Below, piece by piece: positions 9,966 to 19,040 of a stretch of 64,000 nucleotides of DNA. Position numbers and translations under genes: made by a program. Numbering within the stretch: the stretch's first letter is position 1; every line of letters starts with the position of its first letter. Below the pieces are notes generated by a model that had not been told where the DNA came from, ran no database searches, and saw only the letters and a program-made list of their open reading frames with translations. Origin of the DNA: Methylobacterium sp. (GTDB lineage: Bacteria > Pseudomonadota > Alphaproteobacteria > Rhizobiales > Beijerinckiaceae); the NCBI GenBank assembly GCA_020253445.1, contig JADCBP010000001.1:310001-374000 (forward strand), given 5' to 3'.

Positions 9966-10637
9966 TCAGAAACGATCCGCGAAACTGCGCATGATTCCCG
10001 CTGTCACACCCCAGATATAGGCATCGGGGTAATCGAGGATGAAGAAGCTTCGCTCCTGTCCACGCCAGAATATCTCGCCGCGCCGGTAGCGCCGCGTGTC
10101 GAGCGCATGGGCGAGCGGCACCTCGAAAAGCCGCGCCACCTCATTCGCATTCGCGGTGAATTCCGTGCCCGGCCCGAGCACGGCCACGAGCGGCTGCACG
10201 CGATAACCCGTACCGGAGAAATAGGGCGGCAGATAGCCCAGCGGCTCCACATGCGAGGGCGCAAGACCGATTTCCTCCTGCGCCTCGCGCAAGGCGGCCT
10301 GGGCGGCATTCTCGCCGGGCTCGACGCGCCCGCCGGGAAAGGCCACCTGCCCGGCATGGGTGGAGAGATGCGCCGCCCGTTCCGTCAGCACGATCGAGAG
10401 GCCATGCTCGCGCCGCACCACGGGCACCAGCACCGCCGCCGGGCTGGCCTTCGCCAGGAATTCCGGCTCGGGCGGAAAGCCCGCGATCTTGTGACAGCCG
10501 AACTGCTCCCAATCCTGAGCAGGATCCAGCGGACCGGGAAAGAGCCTGGACCGGGCGCGGAGGCAAAACGGCTCGACCTCCCGCAATTCGGGCGGCAACG
10601 GCGCGGTGAAGGAATCATCGAGCGCGAAATCAACCAT
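9966..10637 (-). CDS. CoA pyrophosphatase (Nudix hydrolase)
   Basis: 223 residues. The Nudix box GRVEPGENAAQAALREAQEE followed by IGL is complete (G-x5-E-x7-RE-x2-EE-x-G), and it is preceded by the LSTHAGQVAFPGG segment typical of the NudL/CoA diphosphatase subfamily. It should hydrolyse CoA or a related nucleotide. The start at 10637 overlaps the DUF1285 stop by 8 bases. The reading frame is open further upstream, but only as a shadow of the DUF1285 gene. Confidence 0.9.
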   Translation of the reverse strand: MVDFALDDSFTAPLPPELREVEPFCLRARSRLFPGPLDPAQDWEQFGCHKIAGFPPEPEFLAKASPAAVLVPVVRREHGLSIVLTERAAHLSTHAGQVAFPGGRVEPGENAAQAALREAQEEIGLAPSHVEPLGYLPPYFSGTGYRVQPLVAVLGPGTEFTANANEVARLFEVPLAHALDTRRYRRGEIFWRGQERSFFILDYPDAYIWGVTAGIMRSFADRF

Positions 10638-11259
10638 GGCGATCCTTGGCGGGGCCAGGCCCGGATGGTGCGTTTTCCGGCGGTAATGCAAAATCAACCC
10701 CGGCGGAGCGGAGCACAAATCCCTTGTCGGTTTCCTCCAGACGTTCCGCAAGCTCCTGCGCGATCCTGCGCGTTGCCAGCGCCCAGAGATCGCCGCGCAC
10801 CCGGATATAAGGCTTGAAGCCACCATCGGCCGCCAGCGTGAGGCACATGGGATGTTTCGCGCCCGCCACCACGATCTCGTCGAGATTGGTGCGGAAGACG
10901 AGAGCCGGGCCTTCGGGGGTCCTGCTCTCTTCCATCTCCACTGCGATGAAGGGCGCATCATCCACCCGGATGCCCACGCGCTCCACGGGCGTCACCAGCA
11001 CATGACGCCCGGCATCTTTCCGCAGGATGGAGGCGAAGAGCTTCACCAGGGGCAGCCGGTTGATGGGGCCGCCCTGGTAGAACCAGCGGCCATCCGCCGC
11101 GATGCGCATGTCGATTTCGCCGCAATAGGCGGGGTTCCATTTCTCCACGGGCGGTGATTTCCGCCCGGCATTGGCCTCGGCGAATTCCAGAAAATGCGGC
11201 GGCAGCGCAGGCAGGCTCATTCCGGCGATCTCTTGGGTGCAGCCATTGGCTTCGACCAT
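10630..11259 (-). CDS. DUF1285 domain protein
   Basis: 209 residues. The core segments CGEIDMRIAADGRWFYQGGPINRLPLVKLFASILRKD and YIRVRGDLWALATRRI identify DUF1285. Structures of the family are small soluble two-domain folds with no assigned activity. First gene of a four-gene minus-strand operon (DUF1285, CoA pyrophosphatase, DUF6111, cca) with overlapping ends. The start at 11259 has gaaggaaggA before it. There are about 12 extra N-terminal residues before MSLPALPP, which is an alternative start. Confidence 0.88.
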   Translation of the reverse strand: MVEANGCTQEIAGMSLPALPPHFLEFAEANAGRKSPPVEKWNPAYCGEIDMRIAADGRWFYQGGPINRLPLVKLFASILRKDAGRHVLVTPVERVGIRVDDAPFIAVEMEESRTPEGPALVFRTNLDEIVVAGAKHPMCLTLAADGGFKPYIRVRGDLWALATRRIAQELAERLEETDKGFVLRSAGVDFALPPENAPSGPGPAKDRHG

Positions 11260-11437
11260 TCCTTCCTTCTTGATTTAGGCGCAGAAGGCCGAAACGCAAA
11301 GACCCGCCACAGCCTCGCCATGATCGGACGTTCGACTGGAGTTGATCAGACAGGTTTGCGGGTTGCCGGAATTGTGATGGGGATTCGGCTTCCGCACCCG
11401 CGCTGCCGCATTGCCGAGAAAGGGCTTGCGTTCCAGA

Positions 11438-11485
11438 TTGCAAGATCTCGGAATTGCAAGGTCTCGGAATTTTAAGACCTCGGAC
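11438..11485. repeat. 16-base tandem repeat, three copies, before moxR
   Basis: Copy 1 (11438-11453, ttgcaagatctcggaa) and copy 2 (11454-11469) differ at one base. Copy 3 (11470-11485) differs from copy 2 at five. The array ends 6 bases before the moxR ribosome site (aggaggag), so it lies in the leader or promoter. Confidence 0.8.
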
Positions 11486-11504
11486 CCATCAGGAGGAGAG
11501 CGAA

Positions 11505-12503
11505 ATGCAGGCCCATGAACCCAAGGATTTCGCGACCTCCTTCGTCCGCCTCGCCGAGGAGGCCGGCCAGAGCCTCAAGAAGGCGCGCGGCGAGATCGGG
11601 AAGGTGATCTTCGGCCAGGAAACGGTGATCGAGGAAACCCTCGTCACGCTGCTCGCCGGCGGCCATGCGCTGCTCGTCGGCGTGCCGGGCCTTGCGAAGA
11701 CCAAGCTTGTTGAAACGCTCGGCAAGGTTCTGGGGCTCGATGCCCGCCGCGTGCAGTTCACGCCGGATCTGATGCCGTCGGACATTCTCGGCACGGAAAT
11801 CCTCGAGGAGCCCACCCCCGGCAAGCGCGCCTTCCGCTTCATCAAGGGTCCGGTCTTCGCGGAACTCCTGATGGCAGACGAAATCAACCGGGCCTCGCCC
11901 CGCACGCAATCCGCGCTTCTGCAGGCGATGCAGGAGGGCTTCGTGACGATTGCCGGCCAGAGGCATGACCTGCCCCGCCCCTTTCATGTGCTCGCGACCC
12001 AGAACCCGATCGAGCAGGAAGGCACCTACCCGCTTCCCGAGGCGCAGCTCGACCGCTTCCTGCTGCAGATCGACGTGAACTATCCCGACCGCACGGCAGA
12101 ACGCCGCATGCTGATCGAAACCACCGGCGCGGAGCATGCCGAGCCGCTGGCCGTGTTCTCCGCCGAGGGCCTCGTCGCCGCGCAGCGCCTGGTGCGCCGC
12201 CTGCCGGTGGGCGAACAGATCGTCGATGCGATCCTCGATCTCGTGCGCTCGGCCCGTCCCGCGCCGGGTACGCCGCTGGCCGAGAAGCTCGTCTGGGGTC
12301 CGGGTCCGCGCGCCTCGCAGGCCCTGATGCTCGCCGCCCGCGCCCGCGCCCTCATCGATGGCCGGCTCTCGCCTTCCATGGAAGACGTGATCGCGCTTGC
12401 CGAGCCCGTGCTGAAACACCGCATGGCGCTCTCCTTCGCGGCCCGTGCGGAAGGCGAAACCCTCGGGAACATCATTGCCGGCCTGACGGCGAAGTATCGC
12501 TGA
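11505..12503 (+). CDS. MoxR family AAA+ ATPase
   Basis: 332 residues. Walker A GVPGLAKTK at about 59-67, Walker B region LLMADEINRASPRTQ, sensor region VLATQNPIEQEGTYPLPEAQLDRFL, all MoxR. These ATPases act as metal- or complex-insertion chaperones, usually together with DUF58 and von Willebrand partners encoded downstream, as here. The start at 11505 follows aggaggagagcga. A frame open from 11454 is rejected as it runs through the repeat. The stop overlaps the start of the DUF58 gene (TGATG). Confidence 0.93.
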   Translation: MQAHEPKDFATSFVRLAEEAGQSLKKARGEIGKVIFGQETVIEETLVTLLAGGHALLVGVPGLAKTKLVETLGKVLGLDARRVQFTPDLMPSDILGTEILEEPTPGKRAFRFIKGPVFAELLMADEINRASPRTQSALLQAMQEGFVTIAGQRHDLPRPFHVLATQNPIEQEGTYPLPEAQLDRFLLQIDVNYPDRTAERRMLIETTGAEHAEPLAVFSAEGLVAAQRLVRRLPVGEQIVDAILDLVRSARPAPGTPLAEKLVWGPGPRASQALMLAARARALIDGRLSPSMEDVIALAEPVLKHRMALSFAARAEGETLGNIIAGLTAKYR

Positions 12504-13465
12504 TGGCGGATCTTGCGCGCGCCCTTCCCCGCTACGGCAAGAGCCTGCCCTCGGGCCTGCAGCGCGAGGCGGCGGCGCTGTCGAGCGTGCTCGAACATCT
12601 CACGGTGGAGGCGCGGCAGGTTGCGGCACAACTCGCCATGGGCATCCATGGGCGTCGTCGCCCGGGCCCCGGCGAGGAATTCTGGGAGTTTCGCGCTTTC
12701 GTGCCCGGCGAGGCCGCGCATCGCATCGACTGGCGGCGTTCCGCCCGCGACGACCGGCTCTATGTGCGGGAGCGCGAATGGGAGAGCGCCTCGTCCTATT
12801 CGATCTGGTTCGATCTCTCGCCCTCGATGCATTTTGTCTCGTCGCTGGCGCAGAAACCGAAGCGCGACCGCGCCATCGTTCTGGGCCTTGCGCTGGCCGA
12901 CATGCTTGTGCATGCCGGCGAGCGGGTGGCTCTTCTCGGGCGCACCAACCCGATGGCCTCGCGGCAGATCATCCCGCGCCTGGCCGAGGCGCTGCTGCGC
13001 GCCCAGGCCCTCGAAACCGATACAGGTGGATTCCCGCCGGATATTCCGCTGCGCCGGCAGGATCGGCTGGTGCTGATCGGAGATTTCATCCTCCCCGCCG
13101 AGGATTTCTCGGCCAAGCTGCAGGCGCTGGCCGCCAAGGGCGTGCGTGGTACGGTTCTGATGGTCCGCGACCCGGTGGAGGAGGAGTTTCCCTTCATGGG
13201 CGAGGTGGAGTTCGAGGGGCTTGAAGCGCCCGATCTCTGGCGCGTTGGCGATGCCGGCGAGGTTGCCGAGCTTTATCGCGAGCGCATTCTGGCTCACCGG
13301 GCCGAAATCCGCCGCATCGCCACGCGCCACGGCTTCAGCTTCCTGCATCATGTGACCGACCGCCCACCGGCGGAGGTTCTGCTGATGCTCGCCGCGCTGA
13401 TCGGTGGCCAGGTTCCGGTCCTGCCGCGCCTCCCCGAAGGCGATGTCGAGGAGGCGAGACCATGA
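12503..13465 (+). CDS. DUF58 domain protein
   Basis: 320 residues, soluble. The DUF58 core EFWEFRAFVPGEAAHRIDWRRSARDDRLYVREREWE is at about 50-90, followed by a von Willebrand-like region SIWFDLSPSMHF and LVLIGDFILP. DUF58 proteins pair with MoxR ATPases. The start and stop overlap moxR and the next gene by 1 and 4 bases, so the four genes are one translationally coupled operon. Confidence 0.9.
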   Translation: MADLARALPRYGKSLPSGLQREAAALSSVLEHLTVEARQVAAQLAMGIHGRRRPGPGEEFWEFRAFVPGEAAHRIDWRRSARDDRLYVREREWESASSYSIWFDLSPSMHFVSSLAQKPKRDRAIVLGLALADMLVHAGERVALLGRTNPMASRQIIPRLAEALLRAQALETDTGGFPPDIPLRRQDRLVLIGDFILPAEDFSAKLQALAAKGVRGTVLMVRDPVEEEFPFMGEVEFEGLEAPDLWRVGDAGEVAELYRERILAHRAEIRRIATRHGFSFLHHVTDRPPAEVLLMLAALIGGQVPVLPRLPEGDVEEARP

Positions 13466-16275
13466 GCGCCCTGGCCTTCGCCGCGCCTTTCGCTCTGATC
13501 GCGCTGGTGGCGCTGCCCGCGCTTTACTGGCTGTTGCGGCTGACCCCGCCGCCGCCGAAGCGCATGCCGCTTCCCACCCTGCCGCTGGTGAAGGATCTGC
13601 TGGGGCGCGAGCGCGAGCCCGCGCGCACGCCGCTCTGGCTGTTGCTGATGCGCCTCGCGCTTGCTGCGGCCGTCATTCTCGCGGTGGCTGGCCCGCGCTG
13701 GCAGCCCGACGCGACGGCCTTGCCGGGCGGCTCGGGGCCGCTGGTTCTGATGATCGATGACGGCTGGGCCGCCGCAGGCGACTGGAAGACCCGCATCGAC
13801 CGTGTTTCCGCGATCCTCGCGGTCGAGCCCTCGCGCGCCATCGTGCTGCTGACCGCCAGCGATGATCGCCCCGAGGCCATTCCGGAAGCGGCACGCACCG
13901 CGCTCACCAAGGTGATGGGCCTTTCGCCGAAATCCTTCCGTCCCGATCGCGAGGCGATGCTGACCGCCGCCGAACGGCTGCTGGATGCCGATCCGCAGGC
14001 CGGCGCAATCTGGGTGTCCGACGGTGTGACGACACAAGCGGAACAGGCGCGGCTCACCGCTTTCCTTTCGGGCTATGGCAATCGTGTGAACATCCTTTCC
14101 CCGCTCGACAAGAGCCCGGTGGCGATTGCCGGCGTCTCCGCTTCCGCCGAAGGGCTTGATGTCGCGCTTCTGCGAGTCGGCGGTCGGGGTGGGGCGGAAG
14201 CGGGCCTGCTTCGGGCCAGCGATGACCGGGGCCGTCCGCTGGGTGATGTGACCTTCGCCTTCGAGGCGGGCGGCGCGGAGGCCAAGGCCCGCCTTGCCCT
14301 GCCGCTCGAATTGCTGAACGCCGTCTCGCGGCTGGAAGTGGCCGAAGCACGCCATGCCGGGGCCGTGGCGCTTGTGGATGGCTCCAGCCGCCGCCGGCGC
14401 GTGGCCATCATCACGGGCGAGACGACCGACACCGCCCAGCCGCTGGTCTCCGGTCGTTTCTTCGTCACGCGCGCGCTGCAACCCTTTTCCGAACTGCGCG
14501 AGCCCGCGCGTGGCACCCCCGACCCGATCGAGCGCGCGCTGGAAGAGCGGCCTGATCTTCTCGTGCTCGTCGATATCGGCACGCTCTCGGGCAGCACGGC
14601 GGAAACGGTGAGCCGCTTTGTGGAGAATGGCGGCACGCTGATCCGCTTTGCCGGCCCTGGCCTCGCGGCAGCGAGCGACGAACTCCTGCCGGTGCGCCTG
14701 CGTCGCGGCGGGCGCATCCTCGGCGGCGCGCTCTCATGGGACAGGCCGCAGAAGCTCGGTGCCTTCCCGGAGGGCTCGCCCTTCTACGGCATTCCCATCC
14801 GCGAGGAGATTCGCGTGGAGCGGCAGGTGCTGGCAGAACCGGATTCCACCCTGACACGCGCGAGCTGGGCCGTGCTGGAGGATGGCACGCCGCTTGTCTC
14901 GGCCGCCGCGCGCGGCAAGGGGCAGATCATCCTGTTCCATGTCACGGCCGATACAAGCTGGTCGAATCTGCCGCTTTCGGGCATCTTCGTCGACATGCTC
15001 CGCCGTTGCCTGCAACTCGCCGCCAGCCATGCCAATGCCGGCCCGGGCCAGTTCTCCGCCGGCGAGCTTCTGCCGGCGCGGCTCACGCTCGATGGTTTCG
15101 GAACCCTTTCCGCACCGCCCGCCACCGCGCGTCCGCTTGATCCGGGCCGCACCGGCAGCGCCACGCGCGAGAATCCGCCGGGCTTCTATGGTCCGCCGGA
15201 GGCGAGCGTGGCCGTGAATGCCGTGAGCACGAATGACGGCTTGCGCGGCATCGACTGGCAGGGCCACGCGGTGCAGGGCCTGGCGGGTGCCGCTTCGGTT
15301 GATCTGCGTCCGTGGTTCATGGCGCTTGCGGCCCTGTTGATCCTCGCCGATGCCCTCGCTGTTCTCTGGATCTCGACCGGTGGCCTGCGTCGCGGCTTCC
15401 GCGCGGCGACAGCGGCTGCCCTGCTGGCCGCAGGTCTCGGCGCTGTGGCCATGCTGCCGCAACGCGCGGAAGCGCAGGGTGCCGCCCCGCCGGCGAACCA
15501 GAACCCGGCGCAGCCGCCACCCATCACCACCACGCCGGAAGAGATGCGCTCGGCTCTCCGCCCGCGCATCGCCTTCGTCATCACCGGCAATGCATCCGTG
15601 GACGAGGCCAGCCGGCAGGGATTGATCGGCCTGGGTCAGATCCTCCAGCAGCGCACGGCCATCAGCCTCGACGAGCCGGTCGGCATCAACCCGGAGAAGG
15701 ACGAACTCGTCTTCTTCCCGATGATCTACTGGCCCGTGCTGCCGGACCAGCCGCGCCCGCCGGAAGCCGCAATCCGCGCCATCGATGCCTACATGAAGAA
15801 TGGCGGCACGGTGGTGTTCGACACGCGCGATGCCTTCGCCCAGCGCTCCGGCGGCCAGCCCACGGCCGAGACGCGCGCGCTGCGCCGGATGCTCGCCTCG
15901 CTCGATATTCCAGCGCTGGAGCCGGTGCCGGCGGATCATGTGCTGACGAAGACCTTCTACCTGCTCGACCGCATGGTCGGCCGCTATGTCGCGGGGGATA
16001 CCTGGGTGGAGGCGATTTCCGGCCCGCGCGATACGAAGGTGCCGGCCCGCGCGGGCGATCGCGTGTCGCCACTGATCATCACGAGCAATGATCTCGCCGC
16101 GGCCTGGGCGGTGGATCGGCTCGGGCAGCCGCTCTTCCCGCTCGTGCCGGGCGAGCCGCGGCAGCGCGAATTCGCGCTGCGCACCGGCGTGAACATCGTG
16201 ATGTATGTGATGACCGGCAACTACAAGGCCGATCAGGTGCATGTGCCGGCGCTCCTTGAAAGGCTGGGGCAATGA
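13462..16275 (+). CDS. BatA-like/DUF4159 membrane protein
   Basis: 937 residues. The N-terminus has the BatA-type two-helix hairpin (residues 8-25, short loop with RLTPPPPKRMPLPTLPLVKDL, then helix 52-72). A large periplasmic region follows, then helices at about 620-640 and 650-670. The last 230 residues are DUF4159, starting RIAFVITGNASVDEASRQGL, with FFPMIYWPVLPD and a glutamine-amidotransferase-like GGTVVFDTRDAF. The likely job is assembly or quality control in the envelope with the MoxR partner. The precise target is unknown. Confidence 0.85.
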   Translation: MSALAFAAPFALIALVALPALYWLLRLTPPPPKRMPLPTLPLVKDLLGREREPARTPLWLLLMRLALAAAVILAVAGPRWQPDATALPGGSGPLVLMIDDGWAAAGDWKTRIDRVSAILAVEPSRAIVLLTASDDRPEAIPEAARTALTKVMGLSPKSFRPDREAMLTAAERLLDADPQAGAIWVSDGVTTQAEQARLTAFLSGYGNRVNILSPLDKSPVAIAGVSASAEGLDVALLRVGGRGGAEAGLLRASDDRGRPLGDVTFAFEAGGAEAKARLALPLELLNAVSRLEVAEARHAGAVALVDGSSRRRRVAIITGETTDTAQPLVSGRFFVTRALQPFSELREPARGTPDPIERALEERPDLLVLVDIGTLSGSTAETVSRFVENGGTLIRFAGPGLAAASDELLPVRLRRGGRILGGALSWDRPQKLGAFPEGSPFYGIPIREEIRVERQVLAEPDSTLTRASWAVLEDGTPLVSAAARGKGQIILFHVTADTSWSNLPLSGIFVDMLRRCLQLAASHANAGPGQFSAGELLPARLTLDGFGTLSAPPATARPLDPGRTGSATRENPPGFYGPPEASVAVNAVSTNDGLRGIDWQGHAVQGLAGAASVDLRPWFMALAALLILADALAVLWISTGGLRRGFRAATAAALLAAGLGAVAMLPQRAEAQGAAPPANQNPAQPPPITTTPEEMRSALRPRIAFVITGNASVDEASRQGLIGLGQILQQRTAISLDEPVGINPEKDELVFFPMIYWPVLPDQPRPPEAAIRAIDAYMKNGGTVVFDTRDAFAQRSGGQPTAETRALRRMLASLDIPALEPVPADHVLTKTFYLLDRMVGRYVAGDTWVEAISGPRDTKVPARAGDRVSPLIITSNDLAAAWAVDRLGQPLFPLVPGEPRQREFALRTGVNIVMYVMTGNYKADQVHVPALLERLGQ

Positions 16276-18392
16276 ATGCCGACCGGCTGAGCCTCGATTT
16301 CGCGCCCTTCCTGCCCTGGCCGGTGCTGATCGGCTTTGCCGTGCTGGCACTGGGCGTCTGCCTTGTGCTGGTATTCCGCGGCAAGCGCGGCGCCTGGCTG
16401 CGATTGGCCGCGACGCTTCTCATCTGTCTCGGCCTTGCCGATCCTCGCCTCGTGAACGAGAAGCGCGACCCGCTGAACGATATCGTCGCGGTGGTGGTGG
16501 ATCGTTCCGGCTCGCAGAACCTCGCGACGCGGCCCGCCGAGACGGAGGAGACGCTCCGCGAGGTCACCGAAGCACTGAAGCGTCGGCCCAATACCGAAAT
16601 CCGCATGGTGGATGTTTTCGAGCGTGAGGGCTCTTCGGATGGCACGCGCCTGTTCGAAACGCTCTCCGCCACAACGCGTGACGTGCCGCGGGATCGCCTC
16701 GCGGGCGTGATCGCCATCACCGATGGCGTGGTGCATGATGTGCCGGACGAGCGCGCGCGCCTCGGCTTCTCCGCGCCCTTCCACGGGCTGATCACAGGCC
16801 GCGCGAATGAATTCGATCGCCGCATCGAACTGGTGGAGGCGCCGCGCTTCGGCCTCGTCGGCAAGGAGATCACGGCCATCATTCGGGTGGAAGTCCAAGG
16901 GGAAAGCGCCGCGCCGCTTCGCCTCACCTTGCGCCAGAATGGCGAGACGCTGCCCGCCCGCCCCGTGGTGCCCGGCGTGCCCTTCCGCGTCCCCCTCAAG
17001 CTCGATCGCGCGGGGCTGAACCTTTTCGAGGTCGGCATCGAAACCGCGCCGGGCGAACTCACCGGCCTCAACAACATCCTCGCCATCCCCATCGAGGGCG
17101 TGCGCGAGAAATTGCGCGTGCTGCTGGTTTCCGGCGAGCCCCATAATGGCGAGCGCACCTGGCGCAACCTGCTCAAGGCCGACCCCAATGTCGATCTCGT
17201 GCATTTCACCATTCTGCGCCCACCGGAGAAACAGGACGGCACGCCCACCAACGAACTGTCGCTGATCGCCTTCCCCACGCGCGAACTCTTCGTGCAGAAG
17301 ATCAAGGAATTCGATCTCATCATCTTCGACCGCTACTCGAACCAGACCTTTCTCCCCACGCTCTATTTCGAGAACATGGTGCGCTATGTGCGTGATGGCG
17401 GGGCAATGCTCTTCGCGGTGGGGCCGGAATTCGTGGCGCGCAACGGGCTTCTCACCACGCCGCTGAAGGACATCATGCCGGCCGAGCCCACGGGATCGAT
17501 CATCGAGCGGCCCTATCGCGCGGAAGTCACCGATCTCGGCCAGAAGCATCCGGTGACGCGCAAGCTTGACGGCGCGAATGAAGGCACCGGGCCGATTGCC
17601 GTGAAGGCCGCGCGCTGGTCGCCCTGGTTCCGGCAGATCGCGGCCCGCCCGCGCGACGGGCAGGGCCTGATGACCGGCGCCGATGGCCTGCCGCTTCTCG
17701 TGCTGAAGCGCGAGGGGAAGGGTCGCGTGGGGCTGTTCCTGTCCGATCACGTCTGGCTCTGGGCGCGCGGCTATCAGGGCGGCGGCCCCTATCTCGATGT
17801 GCTGCGCCGCCTCTCGCATTGGCTGATGAAGGAGCCGGAGCTGGAAGAAGAGGCCTTGCGCCTCATGGTCAGCGGCAATCGCCTCATGGTCGAGCGCCGC
17901 ACCATCGGCGGCCCGCCGGGCGATGTCGAACTGACGAATCCCGCCGGGGAAACCCTGCCGATCTCGCTCGCCGAGACCGAGCCAGGCCTCTGGCAGGCGG
18001 AGGTGACGATCCGCCGCGCCGGCCTGCATCGCGCCACCAATGGCGGGCTCATCGCCTTCGCGAATGCCGGCCCGCCCAACCCGCGCGAGTTCCGGCAGGT
18101 GATCTCCACGACCGAGATGCTTCAGCCCGTGGCGGAATGGACCGGCGGCTCGGTGCGGCGGATCGCGGCGAATGGCACGGTCGCCGTGCCGCGCATCGTG
18201 GATATCCGTTCCGGCAGCCGCTTCGCGGGCTCGGATTATATCGGCCTGAAGCCCAATACCGCCTCGATTCTCCGCGGCATCACCATCACGCCACTCGGCC
18301 TGGGTTTCCTCGGGCTGGGGCTGCTGCTCCTGCCGCTCATCGCCATGTGGTTCGGTGAAGGGCGTCGCCGCCAGCCGCGCGGTTCGGCCTGA
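16272..18392 (+). CDS. large envelope protein, amidotransferase-like, last gene of the moxR operon
   Basis: 706 residues with two N-terminal membrane helices (about 17-35 and 40-58) and one at the C-terminus (about 675-695, ending in RRRQPRG). Between them lie a von Willebrand-like segment (DIVAVVVDRSGSQNLATR) and a class-I amidotransferase-like fold (LRVLLVSGEPHNGERTWRNLL, then FVRDGG-type and AMLFAVGPEF) that lacks an obvious catalytic Cys. It starts inside the stop of the DUF4159 gene and ends one base before the convergent GNAT gene. Specific function unknown. Confidence 0.8.
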   Translation: MNADRLSLDFAPFLPWPVLIGFAVLALGVCLVLVFRGKRGAWLRLAATLLICLGLADPRLVNEKRDPLNDIVAVVVDRSGSQNLATRPAETEETLREVTEALKRRPNTEIRMVDVFEREGSSDGTRLFETLSATTRDVPRDRLAGVIAITDGVVHDVPDERARLGFSAPFHGLITGRANEFDRRIELVEAPRFGLVGKEITAIIRVEVQGESAAPLRLTLRQNGETLPARPVVPGVPFRVPLKLDRAGLNLFEVGIETAPGELTGLNNILAIPIEGVREKLRVLLVSGEPHNGERTWRNLLKADPNVDLVHFTILRPPEKQDGTPTNELSLIAFPTRELFVQKIKEFDLIIFDRYSNQTFLPTLYFENMVRYVRDGGAMLFAVGPEFVARNGLLTTPLKDIMPAEPTGSIIERPYRAEVTDLGQKHPVTRKLDGANEGTGPIAVKAARWSPWFRQIAARPRDGQGLMTGADGLPLLVLKREGKGRVGLFLSDHVWLWARGYQGGGPYLDVLRRLSHWLMKEPELEEEALRLMVSGNRLMVERRTIGGPPGDVELTNPAGETLPISLAETEPGLWQAEVTIRRAGLHRATNGGLIAFANAGPPNPREFRQVISTTEMLQPVAEWTGGSVRRIAANGTVAVPRIVDIRSGSRFAGSDYIGLKPNTASILRGITITPLGLGFLGLGLLLLPLIAMWFGEGRRRQPRGSA

Positions 18393-18890
18393 TCAGCGCG
18401 CGGCAACCAGCGGGCCGGAGAGGCTCGCCCCGGTCCCGGTCAGCGGCAGGACGAGCAGCCGGCCGGGATCGACCGGACCCGGCAAGCGCACGCGGCCCAT
18501 GGGCACGCGCTTGTAGCCGTGGCGGCTGTAATAGGGCTCATCCCCCACGAGGAAGATCGCGTCCGAGCGCATCGCCCGCGCCGCCTGCTCGCAGCGCTGC
18601 AGCAGCGCCGCGCCGATGCCGCGCTTCTCGAAGGCCGGTTCCACCGTGAGCGGGCCGAGCATGAAGGCGCGCGCCTCGCCCAGCCGCACCGGCGTCAACT
18701 GCACCGAACCCACCAGCAGCGAACCCACACGCGCCACGAAAGTGAGCGATTCCGCCGCATTTGCCTGCTCGCGGATGCGATAGGCCGTGCGCGCGAAGCG
18801 ACCGGGGCCGAAGGCACGCTGGTGCAGTTTCTCGATGGCCGGCTCGTCGCTGGCCTTCGCGGCTTCGATCGTGAGGGAGAGTTCCGTCAT
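18393..18890 (-). CDS. GNAT family N-acetyltransferase
   Basis: 165 residues. Acetyl-CoA site motif A reads LTVEPAFEKRGIGAALLQRCEQAAR (V-x(4)-R-G-x-G), followed by LVGDEPYYSRHGYKR, the late beta-strand pattern of YhbS-like acetyltransferases. The substrate is unknown. The start at 18890 is preceded by gcggggac. A much longer open frame upstream is a shadow of the metallophosphoesterase gene. Confidence 0.9.
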   Translation of the reverse strand: MTELSLTIEAAKASDEPAIEKLHQRAFGPGRFARTAYRIREQANAAESLTFVARVGSLLVGSVQLTPVRLGEARAFMLGPLTVEPAFEKRGIGAALLQRCEQAARAMRSDAIFLVGDEPYYSRHGYKRVPMGRVRLPGPVDPGRLLVLPLTGTGASLSGPLVAAR

Positions 18891-19040
18891 GTCCCCGCGC
18901 TTCCACCGCCATGGCGCGAAAGTCAAGCGATGCCGGAGGGCGGGCAGTGGCGGCGTTTCGCCTCTTGACGCATGCGCCACATCATAAGAGACGAACCCGG
19001 AGCGCCCCGCCTCTTCGGCCGAGGGCGAGACAGGCGCGCC

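Noticed and set aside
14734-16350. 538-residue minus-strand frame inside the DUF4159 gene
   Set aside because: Opposes a coupled operon gene with clear domains and has shadow-like composition.
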